From the NCBI RefSeq assembly GCF_030551755.1, contig NZ_JAUPEC010000004.1:62001-126000 (forward strand): DNA of 64,000 bases, in the 5' to 3' direction. Shown here piece after piece: positions 1 to 9,458 of this stretch (position 1 is the stretch's first letter; each line of letters begins with the position of its first letter). A program made the position numbers and the translations under genes. Source of the stretch: Pseudocolwellia sp. AS88 (GTDB lineage: Bacteria > Pseudomonadota > Gammaproteobacteria > Enterobacterales > Alteromonadaceae). Below the pieces are notes generated by a model. The model was not told the DNA's origin. It saw only the letters and a list, made by a program, of their open reading frames with translations, and searched no databases.

Positions 1-1288
1 CAGGTTTAAGAGCAACTGCTTCTTTTAAGTTTTGTAAGCCTGAAGGGTCGTTAAGCATAAGCTTCAAAATACCATCACGCATATTTTGTTCGGCACTTTC
101 TGGTGTTTCAGCCATTGCTTGTTTGGCAACTTCTTTGGCATTATCAAAAGCGCCTAATTCGGCTAATTGATAGCTCAAAGAGGATAAGAACTTTTCATCT
201 TCTTTCGTTGTTGAATTAAAGCCTTCAAGTGTTTCAGAAATATCGTCTACCATTCCTAACTGCAATTGGCTTACGGCAAACATTTTACGAGCAGGATGCT
301 CTGGCACTAAAAATTTAACAATATCTTCTAAATGAAAAAAACTGATTTCATAATTACCCAAAAAGTAAGCACTAACTCCAGCAATAAGCTTTAATTGAGC
401 TTGGTTATATTGTGCTTTTAAAGCTGACTCAGCATGTTCTAATGCTTTCTGGTAGTTTTTAAGCTCAAATTGAGACATAGCTTTTATATAATTTGCTAAT
501 GGCTGATTAGGAGCTGCGGCTAAAATACTATCGGCATATCTTTCTGCTTCTAAAAATTTCTTTTCTTGTAATAAAGATTGTGCCAGTAATAAAATAACAA
601 TGTTCGATTTAGGTTGTAACTTTGCGTAACGTAAATAGAGTGGTGTAGCTTCAGCATGTTCACGCAAGGCAGTATTAATTTGGGCAAGCAAGAGAATAGC
701 GTCAACCTGATCTGGTAGAATAGTAAGCGTTTTGTTTACAGCTCCTTTTGCATCATCAAACTCTCCTTTTGCCATTTTTAAATAACCATTAGCTAATAAA
801 GCATAGGCATTGTTTGGGAGTATTTGTTCTGCAAGTGTTATATCTTGCTCTGCTTGTTCAACATTATTAGTGCGAATATCTGCTAATACTTTGTAGGCTA
901 AGTAATGTACCTTTGATTCCTTAGATAAAACTGAGAAATCAGCGCTTAGATCAATAACGTCTTCATCAGATGTGGTAAGGATGTATGCTCGTGCTAGAAG
1001 AGGAATAACGGCATCTTTATCATAATTAAAGCTATAAGCTTTTTCTAATTCTTTAACCGCTCCAACACCAAACCCTTGAGATAAATAAGTTTCACCAAGT
1101 AAATATCGAGCTTCTGCATTCTTAGGCTCAAGCTGTACTGCATTTTTCAATGCGATTAATTTTAAATCGATTTCACTGGCTTTGAAGCTTTTGGCTTTTT
1201 CTATGTGAGTAAAAGCGGTTTCACTTTCGCCACAACCGGCTAAAGTTGAGATGACGCCTATACCCACTAATATTTTTGCTAGCTTCAT
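1..1288 (-). CDS. prsT: PEP-CTERM system TPR-repeat lipoprotein PrsT (3' end outside window)
   Basis: The minus-strand frame opens at an ATG at 1288 and stays open to the window edge, so about 429 codons are visible and the C-terminus is missing. The N-terminus is a lipoprotein signal ending L-A-G-C, with lipid Cys at residue 19. The rest is a continuous series of tetratricopeptide-like helices (for example LKNAVQLEPKNAEARYLLGE, AEQILPNNAYALLANGYLKM). This is the architecture of PrsT, the TPR lipoprotein that accompanies exosortase loci and is thought to act in the periplasm or outer membrane during polysaccharide export. It is divergent from xrtA across 324 bp, which supports the assignment. 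The family is a confident call; its exact biochemical role is not established. Confidence 0.85.
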   Translation of the reverse strand, partial: MKLAKILVGIGVISTLAGCGESETAFTHIEKAKSFKASEIDLKLIALKNAVQLEPKNAEARYLLGETYLSQGFGVGAVKELEKAYSFNYDKDAVIPLLARAYILTTSDEDVIDLSADFSVLSKESKVHYLAYKVLADIRTNNVEQAEQDITLAEQILPNNAYALLANGYLKMAKGEFDDAKGAVNKTLTILPDQVDAILLLAQINTALREHAEATPLYLRYAKLQPKSNIVILLLAQSLLQEKKFLEAERYADSILAAAPNQPLANYIKAMSQFELKNYQKALEHAESALKAQYNQAQLKLIAGVSAYFLGNYEISFFHLEDIVKFLVPEHPARKMFAVSQLQLGMVDDISETLEGFNSTTKEDEKFLSSLSYQLAELGAFDNAKEVAKQAMAETPESAEQNMRDGILKLMLNDPSGLQNLKEAVALKP

Positions 1289-1612
1289 TATTATTTATTC
1301 CTTTATCTATTTGTTTTTTAACAAGCTCTAAAATTTAGAGCAAATAAACTAAATTGTTGCTCTTTTATTATTCTAACGCTAATCAAAACTTTTAACAGAA
1401 CTTTTTCCAATACATTTATTCTCATAATGTTTAAATTTAATACACATAATTTCTCTATGTTTACTTCAAATAAATATGGGTTAAGTGTTATCATAAAATT
1501 TGTTATGGGAAAAATAGTTAGATATGGATATTAGAAAAATTTATTCCATGTTTTCATTTCATATTTATCACAGCCTCCCTACCCACTATTGAAGTTCGGT
1601 AAAATAAACAGT
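1289..1612. other. divergent intergenic region prsT/xrtA
   Basis: This AT-rich stretch separates two divergent genes and must hold both promoters. Apart from the palindrome at 1325-1341 I see no coding frame, no clear sigma-54 element and no RNA gene. Confidence 0.5.
1325..1341. promoter_or_regulatory. perfect 8-bp inverted repeat upstream of prsT
   Basis: GCTCTAAA and TTTAGAGC flank a single A, giving a 17-nt palindrome 37-53 nt before the prsT start. It could be an operator or a hairpin in the prsT leader. No regulator can be named from the sequence. Confidence 0.35.
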
Positions 1613-2995
1613 ATGAATATACCAAGTATTTACAAGCCTTTTGTAGGTTTAGTTCTTTTATTTACAGTTGTTTCTGTATTAAACATCCCTATTTTAGAAA
1701 CACTCTGGCGAAATAGTTTTGATGATGGCACATATTCACACGCTTATTTAATTCCAATTATTACGCTCTATTTGTACTTCAAACTTTCGGCTAATGGTTT
1801 ACTTGCTTATAGAGAATCTATTTCATATGTTTCTTTTGCCTTATTAATTGGCAGTGGACTTCTCTTATTTGTAACATCAAATGCTCAAATTAGTATAGGT
1901 TACTGGCTTTCTTTCTTAGCTGTATTAACATTTGGCGTGATGTCACTGTTTCGTTTTAATTGGTATGTTCTTTTCCCTACCCTATTCTTAATTTTCATTT
2001 TTCCTTTATGGGGATTATTAACCGAAGTCTTACAAGCAATATCAGTAACAGCTGTAACTTATATGATGAGTTTTACAGGTATACCAACTTATGTTGAAGC
2101 GCAGTACATTACAATACCAGCAGGCGTATTTGAAATAGCAGATGGTTGCAGCGGTTTACGTTACATCATTGTATCGTTAGCAATAAGTACATTATTTATA
2201 TTTATGTACATCAACAATACAAAGAAAGCAGTGACGTTTTTGTCTATCGCTATTTTAGGTGCATTGCTAACCAATTGGATACGAATTACTGCGTTGATAT
2301 TAATTGGTGAATATACTGATATGCAAAGTAGCTTGATGGAAGATCACAATACATTTGGTTGGTATTTATATATTCCGTTTATGTTTTTGTTATTTATGTG
2401 GGGTAATAAATTAGCGAATCATGATTTACTTTCAACACCTGAAAATGACACTAAAGAACCTGTTGGCATTTGTCCTAAACAATTTAATGTATTATTTCTG
2501 CTAGCCGCGATTACTATTTCATCTACAACACTAAAATCATTGTTTCTGCCTACGCTACCAAACAATTCATACGTTATAGCTGCAACAGAGATAAAACCTA
2601 CCATTGAACGCTATACAAATGTTGAGCAAGTATCGTCTAATACATCTGACATAAAGCCAACAATTTATTTAAAGTACTTCTTTAATGGAGAGCTAGATAA
2701 TGGAAAACCAACAGGCTTTGGTAACAACTTCATCCCAAAAGGTTGGTATGAAGTCGATCAAGAAATAATTGGACATTGGCGTTATATAAAAATAGCGAAC
2801 AGAAAAGAAACTGCATTAATTCGATTAACGTTTGAAATTAACGAACTTCAAATCCCTTCTCCTGTTGGTTTCAAGAAGCAACGATTAATGGAAGCATTAA
2901 CTGGAAATAGTGAAACTTATATTCATTGGCAATTTTTTAAGTGTTTAAGAAATTGTTCGCTAGAGCAAAGCGCTTTACAGAAAGCGCAATTGTAG
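1613..2995 (+). CDS. xrtA: Exosortase A (XrtA/EpsH) with C-terminal EpsI-type domain
   Basis: This is a polytopic inner-membrane cysteine transpeptidase-like enzyme expected to cut PEP-CTERM tails from secreted proteins and hand them on to the cell surface or matrix. About eight hydrophobic segments fill the first 300 residues. The three family active-site positions are present (numbered from a TTG at 1589): Cys187 in ADGCSGLRY, Arg232 in NWIRI and His253 in EDHNTFGW. After the last TM the protein continues about 160 residues as a soluble EpsI-like domain, the XrtA arrangement. I prefer the ATG at 1613 over the upstream TTG; neither has a good Shine-Dalgarno. It faces prsT and is followed by EPS genes, as in known XrtA loci. 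Confidence 0.9.
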   Translation: MNIPSIYKPFVGLVLLFTVVSVLNIPILETLWRNSFDDGTYSHAYLIPIITLYLYFKLSANGLLAYRESISYVSFALLIGSGLLLFVTSNAQISIGYWLSFLAVLTFGVMSLFRFNWYVLFPTLFLIFIFPLWGLLTEVLQAISVTAVTYMMSFTGIPTYVEAQYITIPAGVFEIADGCSGLRYIIVSLAISTLFIFMYINNTKKAVTFLSIAILGALLTNWIRITALILIGEYTDMQSSLMEDHNTFGWYLYIPFMFLLFMWGNKLANHDLLSTPENDTKEPVGICPKQFNVLFLLAAITISSTTLKSLFLPTLPNNSYVIAATEIKPTIERYTNVEQVSSNTSDIKPTIYLKYFFNGELDNGKPTGFGNNFIPKGWYEVDQEIIGHWRYIKIANRKETALIRLTFEINELQIPSPVGFKKQRLMEALTGNSETYIHWQFFKCLRNCSLEQSALQKAQL

Positions 2996-3217
2996 TAGTG
3001 TTCTGTTTAAAATGAATACTGCTGACTCAGAACATTCTTTAAAAGATTGTTTTTTAAAAAAGCATATAGGTTTAAATTAAATAAAACACCACTTTCGTAA
3101 TGATTTCTGAGTTATAAATAAGGTTTATCGATTTGAGGATAAGTCATATATTATTACTGCTAGAGCTGATTAAAAGAAGGTATTGGTTCCATAAAAAATA
3201 AGTGCTGAGCATTAATC

Positions 3218-4732
3218 ATGGTTAATTATATACCGCAATATTCTATATTTACCTTTTTGCTTATAAGTTTCATATCGTTTAAAAGCATTGCTCAAGATTC
3301 TTCAATAGCGTTTTCTGCTCCTAGCAACCAAACAATATTGCTATTACCTGTACCAGACAAGCAAATGGAATCTAACTCTTTGCTAAAAATCACTCAACAA
3401 GGTAAAAAGGTAAGTGCTTCATATTCATTATTAAATACTTGGAATACAAAAGAAAACCAAAAATTTGTTCGTTTATTAGCTATTCAATTGACTCATGTAA
3501 GTAATACCGTAAATAACAAACCTTTGAACTACATATTAAGCTGGAGTGGTTCACACAAGACTATTCAAAAAGAAGCTTTTGTTTTAATAAAACAGCCTTA
3601 TCTAGTTTTCCCAAATAAATCATGGTTGGCAGAAAGCATCTTATTACATCCTGAAACTAACGAAACCGAAAATAATTGGTATACAGAAGGGCAAACCTTA
3701 TATGCCAACTTCATTACTAATGAATCTTTATTAAAAGAAAAAGGGTACCCCAAAACAAAGACTTCTCAATGGTTGTTTGATAGACCAAGAGCTATTTATC
3801 AATTATATATTTTAACGGGTGAGCTAAAGTGGCTAACAGAAGCCTCTAAGTTAACAGACTTCTACATAAATAATTTAGATAGTTCTGGTAAGTTCAAGTT
3901 AAAACAAGATTTTGATTTAAAGTATTTAATGCCTAATGGTTTGCTTTATGACTATTTCCTTACTGGTGATAGCGAAATTGAAGATCTATTAAAAATCCTT
4001 TTTGAGCAATCTTTACGATGGACGCCTGAGTATAAAGATGAATATAAGTTTTGGACTGAACGTCACCAAGCCGCAGCATTAAATTTAGCAATAGCTTATT
4101 GGGAAATATCCGAAAGCCAGAAAGCGAAAAACAGAATTGATGATATAGTTGAAGCTACAATTCAAATGGTATTTAATCCTATCAACAACTGGCCTTTAAG
4201 AGGATGCCCTCAACATACTTATAAATCACACGAAGGTAAATCAGGTAACTCCCCTGTTTGTTCTCCATGGATGATGGCATTACTTGGCGACGCATTATGG
4301 CGATATTATCGTTTAACTGATGATAAAAAATCTGCAGCATTACTTAATGCCTTTGGTGATTTTATGCCTAATTATGGTATTCATTTCGCTGACAAAAGAT
4401 TAAAAAACATGGTACTTCCTCTCTATCTTTCTGCAATGGATGACAAAAACCTTGAAATAAAGAACCAATGGACTGATCGCCAACATGCTTGTGATGTAGC
4501 TAGCCTCATAGGTAAATCTATATATATTAAGAAAAAAACAAAAGAAGATACATTATTGTTACAAGAGCTTTTTAATGTATTTGTTCAACAATGCAAAGAC
4601 ATGAACAAACAGAGTAAATACAATAAAAAAGACTTTCTACCTATGCTTCCACCAAGACGTTTTGGCTGGACATATTCTACAACAAGTGATTTACCTTGGT
4701 TAACTTCATGGTTAAGCTCTTCTCAAGGTTAA
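3218..4732 (+). CDS. exported protein of unknown function, possible alpha-helical-barrel carbohydrate enzyme
   Basis: This 504-residue protein has a signal peptide ending near SIAQ (residue 26), a beta-rich stretch to about residue 130, and then a helical region. The helical part has repeated aromatic/acidic motifs such as LFDRPRAIYQLYILTG, FWTERHQAAALNLAIAYWE and CSPWMMALLGDALWRYYRLT. That pattern resembles the (alpha/alpha) toroid folds of polysaccharide lyases and unsaturated-glucuronyl or mannan hydrolases, but I cannot place it in a family. It lies 222 bp after xrtA and ends 6 bp before the acetyltransferase gene, so it is probably part of the EPS locus. A periplasmic polymer-trimming role is inference only. 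Confidence 0.6.
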   Translation: MVNYIPQYSIFTFLLISFISFKSIAQDSSIAFSAPSNQTILLLPVPDKQMESNSLLKITQQGKKVSASYSLLNTWNTKENQKFVRLLAIQLTHVSNTVNNKPLNYILSWSGSHKTIQKEAFVLIKQPYLVFPNKSWLAESILLHPETNETENNWYTEGQTLYANFITNESLLKEKGYPKTKTSQWLFDRPRAIYQLYILTGELKWLTEASKLTDFYINNLDSSGKFKLKQDFDLKYLMPNGLLYDYFLTGDSEIEDLLKILFEQSLRWTPEYKDEYKFWTERHQAAALNLAIAYWEISESQKAKNRIDDIVEATIQMVFNPINNWPLRGCPQHTYKSHEGKSGNSPVCSPWMMALLGDALWRYYRLTDDKKSAALLNAFGDFMPNYGIHFADKRLKNMVLPLYLSAMDDKNLEIKNQWTDRQHACDVASLIGKSIYIKKKTKEDTLLLQELFNVFVQQCKDMNKQSKYNKKDFLPMLPPRRFGWTYSTTSDLPWLTSWLSSSQG

Positions 4733-4738
4733 ATAGAT

Positions 4739-5818
4739 ATGACCTCAATAAAAAAAGTTGAACACAAAATAACATGGCAATTAATTGATAGTATTGATGA
4801 ATTAATTGCTATTGAACCACAGTGGCAATTATTAGTAGGACAATCATCCTATTTAAGCCCTTTTTCATCTCCGCAATGGATTTTGACTTGGTATAAAATC
4901 TACTGGCAAAAAAATTGGCAGCTATCAACCTTTGTAGGCTACATCGACAGTGAACTTGTTGTGATGCTGCCCTGCTATATTCAACATTCGACTAAATGGC
5001 CATATCTGAAAGTCTTGTATCCCTTAGGGCAAGGCGAACCGGAAGAAGAAGAAATATCATCAGAATACTGTGATGTCATCGTATCCACAAATATTACAGA
5101 AATTACGTTAGTTGGGCTTCAAGAAAAACTAATGGCACTCAATATAGATCAAGTTCGATGGAATGCTACTGTACAAAACAGCTATATAAAAAAATTATTT
5201 GAAAAATCATTTGGCTATGAAACGCGATCAACTCACACTCGATATTATGTAGAGCGCTCAAAATGGTCACTAAAATCTCTCAGTAAAAATACAAGATCGC
5301 GTTATAAGCGTTCCATTAATCAATTAAATAAAATTGACGCAACGTTTCACTGGGTTGACCCAAAAGACTATGAACAGTACATCACATTACTAATTAAATA
5401 CCATCAAAAACTTTGGCACAGCAGAAATAAAGACGGTGCTTTTTCTCATGCAAGCTTTAAAGACTTTCATGAAAAATATAGAGCGCAAAGTTCTATAAAA
5501 ATAAGTGCTATAACTGTTAATGGCACTCCAATAGCAATTAATTATTACTTTTATGACCAAACCAGCCTTTATTTCTATCAAAGTGGCTGGGATAGTGAAC
5601 AGTATTCAAATTTTTCATTAGGACTCTCCTTGCATTTATGGAGTATCGAAAACTGCCATTATAAATATTATGATTTTATGATGGGCGAGATGAAAGATAG
5701 CTACAAAGAAAAGCTTGGTGTTCAACAACAACCTATGATTAACATGAATATAACGATTAATCGAAAAAGAGTTTTCATACTTAAGTTAATGCATAAGATC
5801 ATGTCTTTTATTCAGTAA
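4739..5818 (+). CDS. GNAT-fold acetyltransferase of the CelD/BcsL (Acetyltransf_6) type
   Basis: This 359-residue cytoplasmic protein has the double GNAT layout of CelD/BcsL proteins. The N-terminal half carries the SPFSSPQWILTWYKIYW motif (about residues 40-57). The C-terminal half carries a basic helix (SLSKNTRSRYKRSINQLNK, about residues 178-196), then GTPIAINYYFYD and YKYYDFMMGEMKDSYKEKLG, where the final segment matches the family's conserved Y-D-F-x-x-G-x-x-x-Y-K. Such proteins sit in cellulose and EPS operons and are thought to acylate polysaccharide or precursor, with FemAB-type relatives in exosortase loci. It is probably co-transcribed with the preceding gene (6 bp apart). The substrate is unknown. 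Confidence 0.8.
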   Translation: MTSIKKVEHKITWQLIDSIDELIAIEPQWQLLVGQSSYLSPFSSPQWILTWYKIYWQKNWQLSTFVGYIDSELVVMLPCYIQHSTKWPYLKVLYPLGQGEPEEEEISSEYCDVIVSTNITEITLVGLQEKLMALNIDQVRWNATVQNSYIKKLFEKSFGYETRSTHTRYYVERSKWSLKSLSKNTRSRYKRSINQLNKIDATFHWVDPKDYEQYITLLIKYHQKLWHSRNKDGAFSHASFKDFHEKYRAQSSIKISAITVNGTPIAINYYFYDQTSLYFYQSGWDSEQYSNFSLGLSLHLWSIENCHYKYYDFMMGEMKDSYKEKLGVQQQPMINMNITINRKRVFILKLMHKIMSFIQ

Positions 5819-5945
5819 AATGTATAATATGCACTATAAAAAATGGAATAAACATTCACTCTTTTAGTAGTTAATCATACTTATTATTACAACCATTGTT
5901 TCTCCATACCCAAACTTGACAGATATCTAAAGGACTTAACTTCAA

Positions 5946-7295
5946 ATGGCACGTAAGTTTCCAATGAATCAAGAAAAAGACTCCAATGCCGCATTTTTCT
6001 TTTTGTTTCTTTATACCGCTTCAACATTAATTCGTCCTCATGAAATGTTTCAGGCGAGTGTCGATTGGATAGTTATTAAAGTATTTGCCATTATTGCTTT
6101 TTGTTTAGTTTTAATCGCTCAAAGACCACTCAAACTATACCCTCAACATTGGATGCTACTGGCTTTACTACCTTTTATTATTATGTCTGGCTTTTTAAAT
6201 GGCTCAGGTATGTTTGGTATAGAAGAAGCTCAAATGCTTCTCATAAGTGCGATTATTCCCTTGTTTCTTATGAGTACCTGTATCACAACCATAAAACGCC
6301 AACACATGCTGATGATAGTTTGTTTAGTTGCTGCATTATTAATGGTACATAATGGTCATGTTCAACAAACGGCTTATGAAGGCTTTGGTTGGGCATTAAA
6401 TTCTCACTCTGTTGGTTATATTGACTTAGGTGAAAGAAGAATAACGTATCTAGGCTTTTTTAATGATCCGAATGATTTAGGTATGTTTCTAGTGATGAAC
6501 ATCCCTTTTGTTATTTACTTTTATAAAAAAGGTGGTGGATTCATAAAATTAGTGATGTTAGGCATGTTAGGTATATTAGGATACGGTATTTATTTAACAG
6601 GTTCTAGAGGAAGTATGCTAGGTGCAGGAGGGCTACTTGGTATATATATATTAGTAGTGAATGCTGGACCAAAACTGTTCATTTCAGCTGTGTTATTAGC
6701 CCCTATTGCCGCGACCGTTGTTGCATCATTACAAAGTAGTATTGATGCATCTGCAAATGGTCGATTAGAAGCTTGGTATGCAGGTATCCAAATGCTTATG
6801 TCCAACCCTATATTCGGTGTTGGCAAAGGCCAATTTTTTGATAATCATGGCTTAGTTGCTCATAATTCTTATATACATGTTGCTGGTGAATTAGGGGTTC
6901 CTGGTTATTCTTTATGGGGAGGTGCTCTAATATTTACCGTATTAACAGGTTATCTATTTATTAAAGCCAGTAAATTAAAAAAAGATACGGAAGCAGATGC
7001 AAGTAAAACTAAAATAGATGAAGATAAAAACATAGCATTTGAAAATGAACGATTACTTAATAAAACATTATTCTTCTCTATGATTGGTTTTATGATTACA
7101 GGCTTTTTCATTAGTCGTATGTTTACACTGACACTCTTCATTTTTATGGGGATGACGATTGCTTCTCACATTCGAATGGTTAAAGTAAGTCCAGAGTATC
7201 AAGAGTATTTTACAAGTTCCTTAGCATTCAGATCTATGGGCTATTGTTGGGCCGTTATTGTAGCTGTATATATATCCTTAAAGTTAGGCTTATGA
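5946..7295 (+). CDS. O-antigen ligase/polymerase family protein, exosortase A-associated
   Basis: This 449-residue protein has about ten to twelve TM helices. A large periplasmic loop carries the Wzy_C-type core: GSRGSMLGAGGLLG (about residue 220), NGRLEAWYAGIQMLMSNPIFGVGKGQF read in part (about 275-300), then HNSYIHVAGELGVPGY. The N-terminal STLIRPHEMF segment is typical of the putative O-glycosylation ligases linked to exosortase A (TIGR03097-like). These proteins polymerise or transfer lipid-linked glycans on the periplasmic side. It is the only Wzy-like candidate in the locus, so it could be the EPS polymerase or a ligase that glycosylates PEP-CTERM proteins. A hydrophilic Lys/Asp-rich loop (residues 340-362) precedes the last TM helices. 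Confidence 0.82.
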   Translation: MARKFPMNQEKDSNAAFFFLFLYTASTLIRPHEMFQASVDWIVIKVFAIIAFCLVLIAQRPLKLYPQHWMLLALLPFIIMSGFLNGSGMFGIEEAQMLLISAIIPLFLMSTCITTIKRQHMLMIVCLVAALLMVHNGHVQQTAYEGFGWALNSHSVGYIDLGERRITYLGFFNDPNDLGMFLVMNIPFVIYFYKKGGGFIKLVMLGMLGILGYGIYLTGSRGSMLGAGGLLGIYILVVNAGPKLFISAVLLAPIAATVVASLQSSIDASANGRLEAWYAGIQMLMSNPIFGVGKGQFFDNHGLVAHNSYIHVAGELGVPGYSLWGGALIFTVLTGYLFIKASKLKKDTEADASKTKIDEDKNIAFENERLLNKTLFFSMIGFMITGFFISRMFTLTLFIFMGMTIASHIRMVKVSPEYQEYFTSSLAFRSMGYCWAVIVAVYISLKLGL

Positions 7296-7568
7296 TATTT
7301 TATCACATGGTATAAAAGTCGTTATCATAGAACAAACTAATATTAATATAATACGTAAATACTTTCATTAACGATCATAGTAAATTTGTTAGTGCTGGTA
7401 TTACTCTGACTTCAAAAACCTATACCCATCTCCTCAATAAAAAGTAACTCCATTCTCACGCCTTTGGCATTAAATATAAAAATAAAAAGCAATAAAAAAT
7501 ATGTAACAAAATATTTATTTATTTTATAATAATCAAAACTATAATTTTATTATTAACAAGGAATGTTA

Positions 7569-8543
7569 ATGCCTCACAGAAAAAGCAAACTAAAAGTTTT
7601 TTTAACTATCGACACTGAAGTATGGGAGTTTTATCAGGATATACACGAGAATATTTCTAGTGGTCTATGGGGAATTACTAAACAAGGGGAATATGGTCTT
7701 AATTTTCAACTTGAGATATTTAGAAAATATAACTTAAAGGCGTCATTCTTTGTGGAGCCCTTATTTTCTCATCAGGGAGGCGGCAAAGCATTAGAAAAAG
7801 CTATCAATAAAATAGCCGTTGAAAATCAAGAAATTGGATTACATATTCATACCGAATGGCTGAAAGGTGCAAGAAACCTCCCTTTTACGCTAGAAAGCTT
7901 ACATAGAAATATAGGTGATTTCGATCTATCAAATCAATTAAAATTAATTGGTCATGCAAAGAATATGATTGAAAAGTATAGCGAAAGTGATATTTGTTGT
8001 TTTAGGGCAGGAAATTACGGTGCAGATAACAACACACTGAAAGCTTTGCATGAATTGGGGATCTCTTTCGATACTAGTTATAACAAACCTTACTTGAATA
8101 ACCCTTGTAATATTATAATAGAAGGAACTTTAGCATCCCCGAAGTTAGTTAATAAAACCTTTGAGGTACCTGTCACTTACTTTGAAGACTATCCTAATCA
8201 TAACAGACACCTACAACTAACAGCTTGTTCTTTCTTGGAGATAAGAGATATCCTGTTATCTAACTGGAAAGCGAAATCATTTTCTTGTGTTATTGTATTA
8301 CATTCTTTTGAGTGGATTAAACGAAATAAGAGAACAGGCAAACATAGTTTAGATAAAGTTTGCTTAAAGCGCTTTTTAAAACTATGCAGGTATTTATCAG
8401 AAAACACAGATAAATTTGAGACACTTCATTTTAAGGATCTAATTAAAAGTGAAGTTTTAGCCCTAAAAAAAAGTACATTTATTGCAAAACCAAAACCATC
8501 AAGTACTCTTATAAGACTAATTGAACAAATATTAAGAAAGTAA
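7569..8543 (+). CDS. polysaccharide deacetylase-superfamily protein
   Basis: This protein of about 324 residues has the NodB-like barrel landmarks. FLTIDTEVWEF near the N-terminus supplies the Asp pair position. ASFFVEP follows, then GLHIHTEW with metal-type His residues, FRAGNYGAD, and a late LHSFEW motif. It lacks a signal peptide and TM segment, so it is probably cytoplasmic or peripheral. The longer frame begins at 7563, but AAGGA at 7558-7562 is correctly spaced (6 nt) only for the ATG at 7569, which I choose. It stands alone between a 273-bp gap and the convergent 14-gene operon. Metal-dependent removal of N- or O-acetyl groups from a glycan is family knowledge; the substrate is unknown. 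Confidence 0.75.
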   Translation: MPHRKSKLKVFLTIDTEVWEFYQDIHENISSGLWGITKQGEYGLNFQLEIFRKYNLKASFFVEPLFSHQGGGKALEKAINKIAVENQEIGLHIHTEWLKGARNLPFTLESLHRNIGDFDLSNQLKLIGHAKNMIEKYSESDICCFRAGNYGADNNTLKALHELGISFDTSYNKPYLNNPCNIIIEGTLASPKLVNKTFEVPVTYFEDYPNHNRHLQLTACSFLEIRDILLSNWKAKSFSCVIVLHSFEWIKRNKRTGKHSLDKVCLKRFLKLCRYLSENTDKFETLHFKDLIKSEVLALKKSTFIAKPKPSSTLIRLIEQILRK

Positions 8544-8599
8544 CTTTTAGAAGAGTGATAGTCTGTATATACTAATGTAACAAATTGTATGGTAGCTAG

Positions 8600-9379
8600 T
8601 TAGAGTCCTGAACGGTTCTTTATTTTATAAAACTCAACAGCTTCAATTATCTCAAAATAAGGCTGCGATAAAAGACACCAGATTATTTGGCACTCTGGTT
8701 GTTCTAACTTCATACAGGCATTATATACTTCGTCACAAAGTGCTCTTATTTGTTCACCTTTTCTACCCATAGAATAAGCGATAATGCCTGTGTTCATTAC
8801 TCTATTATTAGCTATATAATCTACCATCAATTTCTCATTAATAAAGTCGATAGTTATATCCATATTCTTAGTGTATCTTTCCTGCCCTTTTGCTTCAGCT
8901 ACTTCGTGCCATATAGTTGGTTTAAGCTTAGCCTCGTACCGAATAAGAATACCTTTTTGGTTCATCTTAAGTAGGTGAATGATATCATCAGTAATTCGTC
9001 GACTGTCCATATATATAATATGTTCAAAATAACTAAAACTAGTATCATCAACCTGTAAAAACTTAACTTTCTTAGCAAGTAATGAGGAAGCTATACTTTC
9101 CCCATTACTAAGCTCCCCCTCAACAAAACAGAAAAGCCACCCCTTAAACTGAATTTCAGTTTTTAACCTTTTATTATTTGAATAAAAATAACAACTATCA
9201 ACACCTTTTGGTGCCTGAGGAATTATAGATATAAACCCTAATACATCTAATATTCTAAATGATAAATGGTTCTTTATTGTTGCGTAAATCCATATCTTAC
9301 AGGTGTTAAATGAATTAACTTTTTGCGGTTTATTAAATCTAAGACCAAACCAGCACGACAATACAGCTACGTTCTTCAT
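8600..9379 (-). CDS. putative glycosyltransferase-like protein (DUF616/TOD1-MUCI70-like)
   Basis: This 259-residue soluble protein is the last gene of the minus-strand EPS operon. Its central part reads HIIYMDSRRI (a D-x-S/D-type nucleotide-sugar motif), a hydrophobic ILIRYE strand, TIWHEVAEAKGQERY, and later NTGIIAYSMGRKGEQIRAL and PECQIIWCLLSQ. The last parts recall the GIIAR and Q-x-S-F blocks of GT-A proteins of the TOD1/MUCI70 type. The similarity is by eye and weak, so the enzyme activity is a suggestion. Its start follows a short gap after the pyruvyltransferase gene. It converges on the deacetylase-like gene ending at 8543. Confidence 0.5.
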   Translation of the reverse strand: MKNVAVLSCWFGLRFNKPQKVNSFNTCKIWIYATIKNHLSFRILDVLGFISIIPQAPKGVDSCYFYSNNKRLKTEIQFKGWLFCFVEGELSNGESIASSLLAKKVKFLQVDDTSFSYFEHIIYMDSRRITDDIIHLLKMNQKGILIRYEAKLKPTIWHEVAEAKGQERYTKNMDITIDFINEKLMVDYIANNRVMNTGIIAYSMGRKGEQIRALCDEVYNACMKLEQPECQIIWCLLSQPYFEIIEAVEFYKIKNRSGL

Positions 9380-9458
9380 TTATTCACCCCCAGTAACTTT
9401 GAGTTCAAAAGTATAATTCTCCATAATTACGCTAGGAGGGCCTACACAATATATATAT

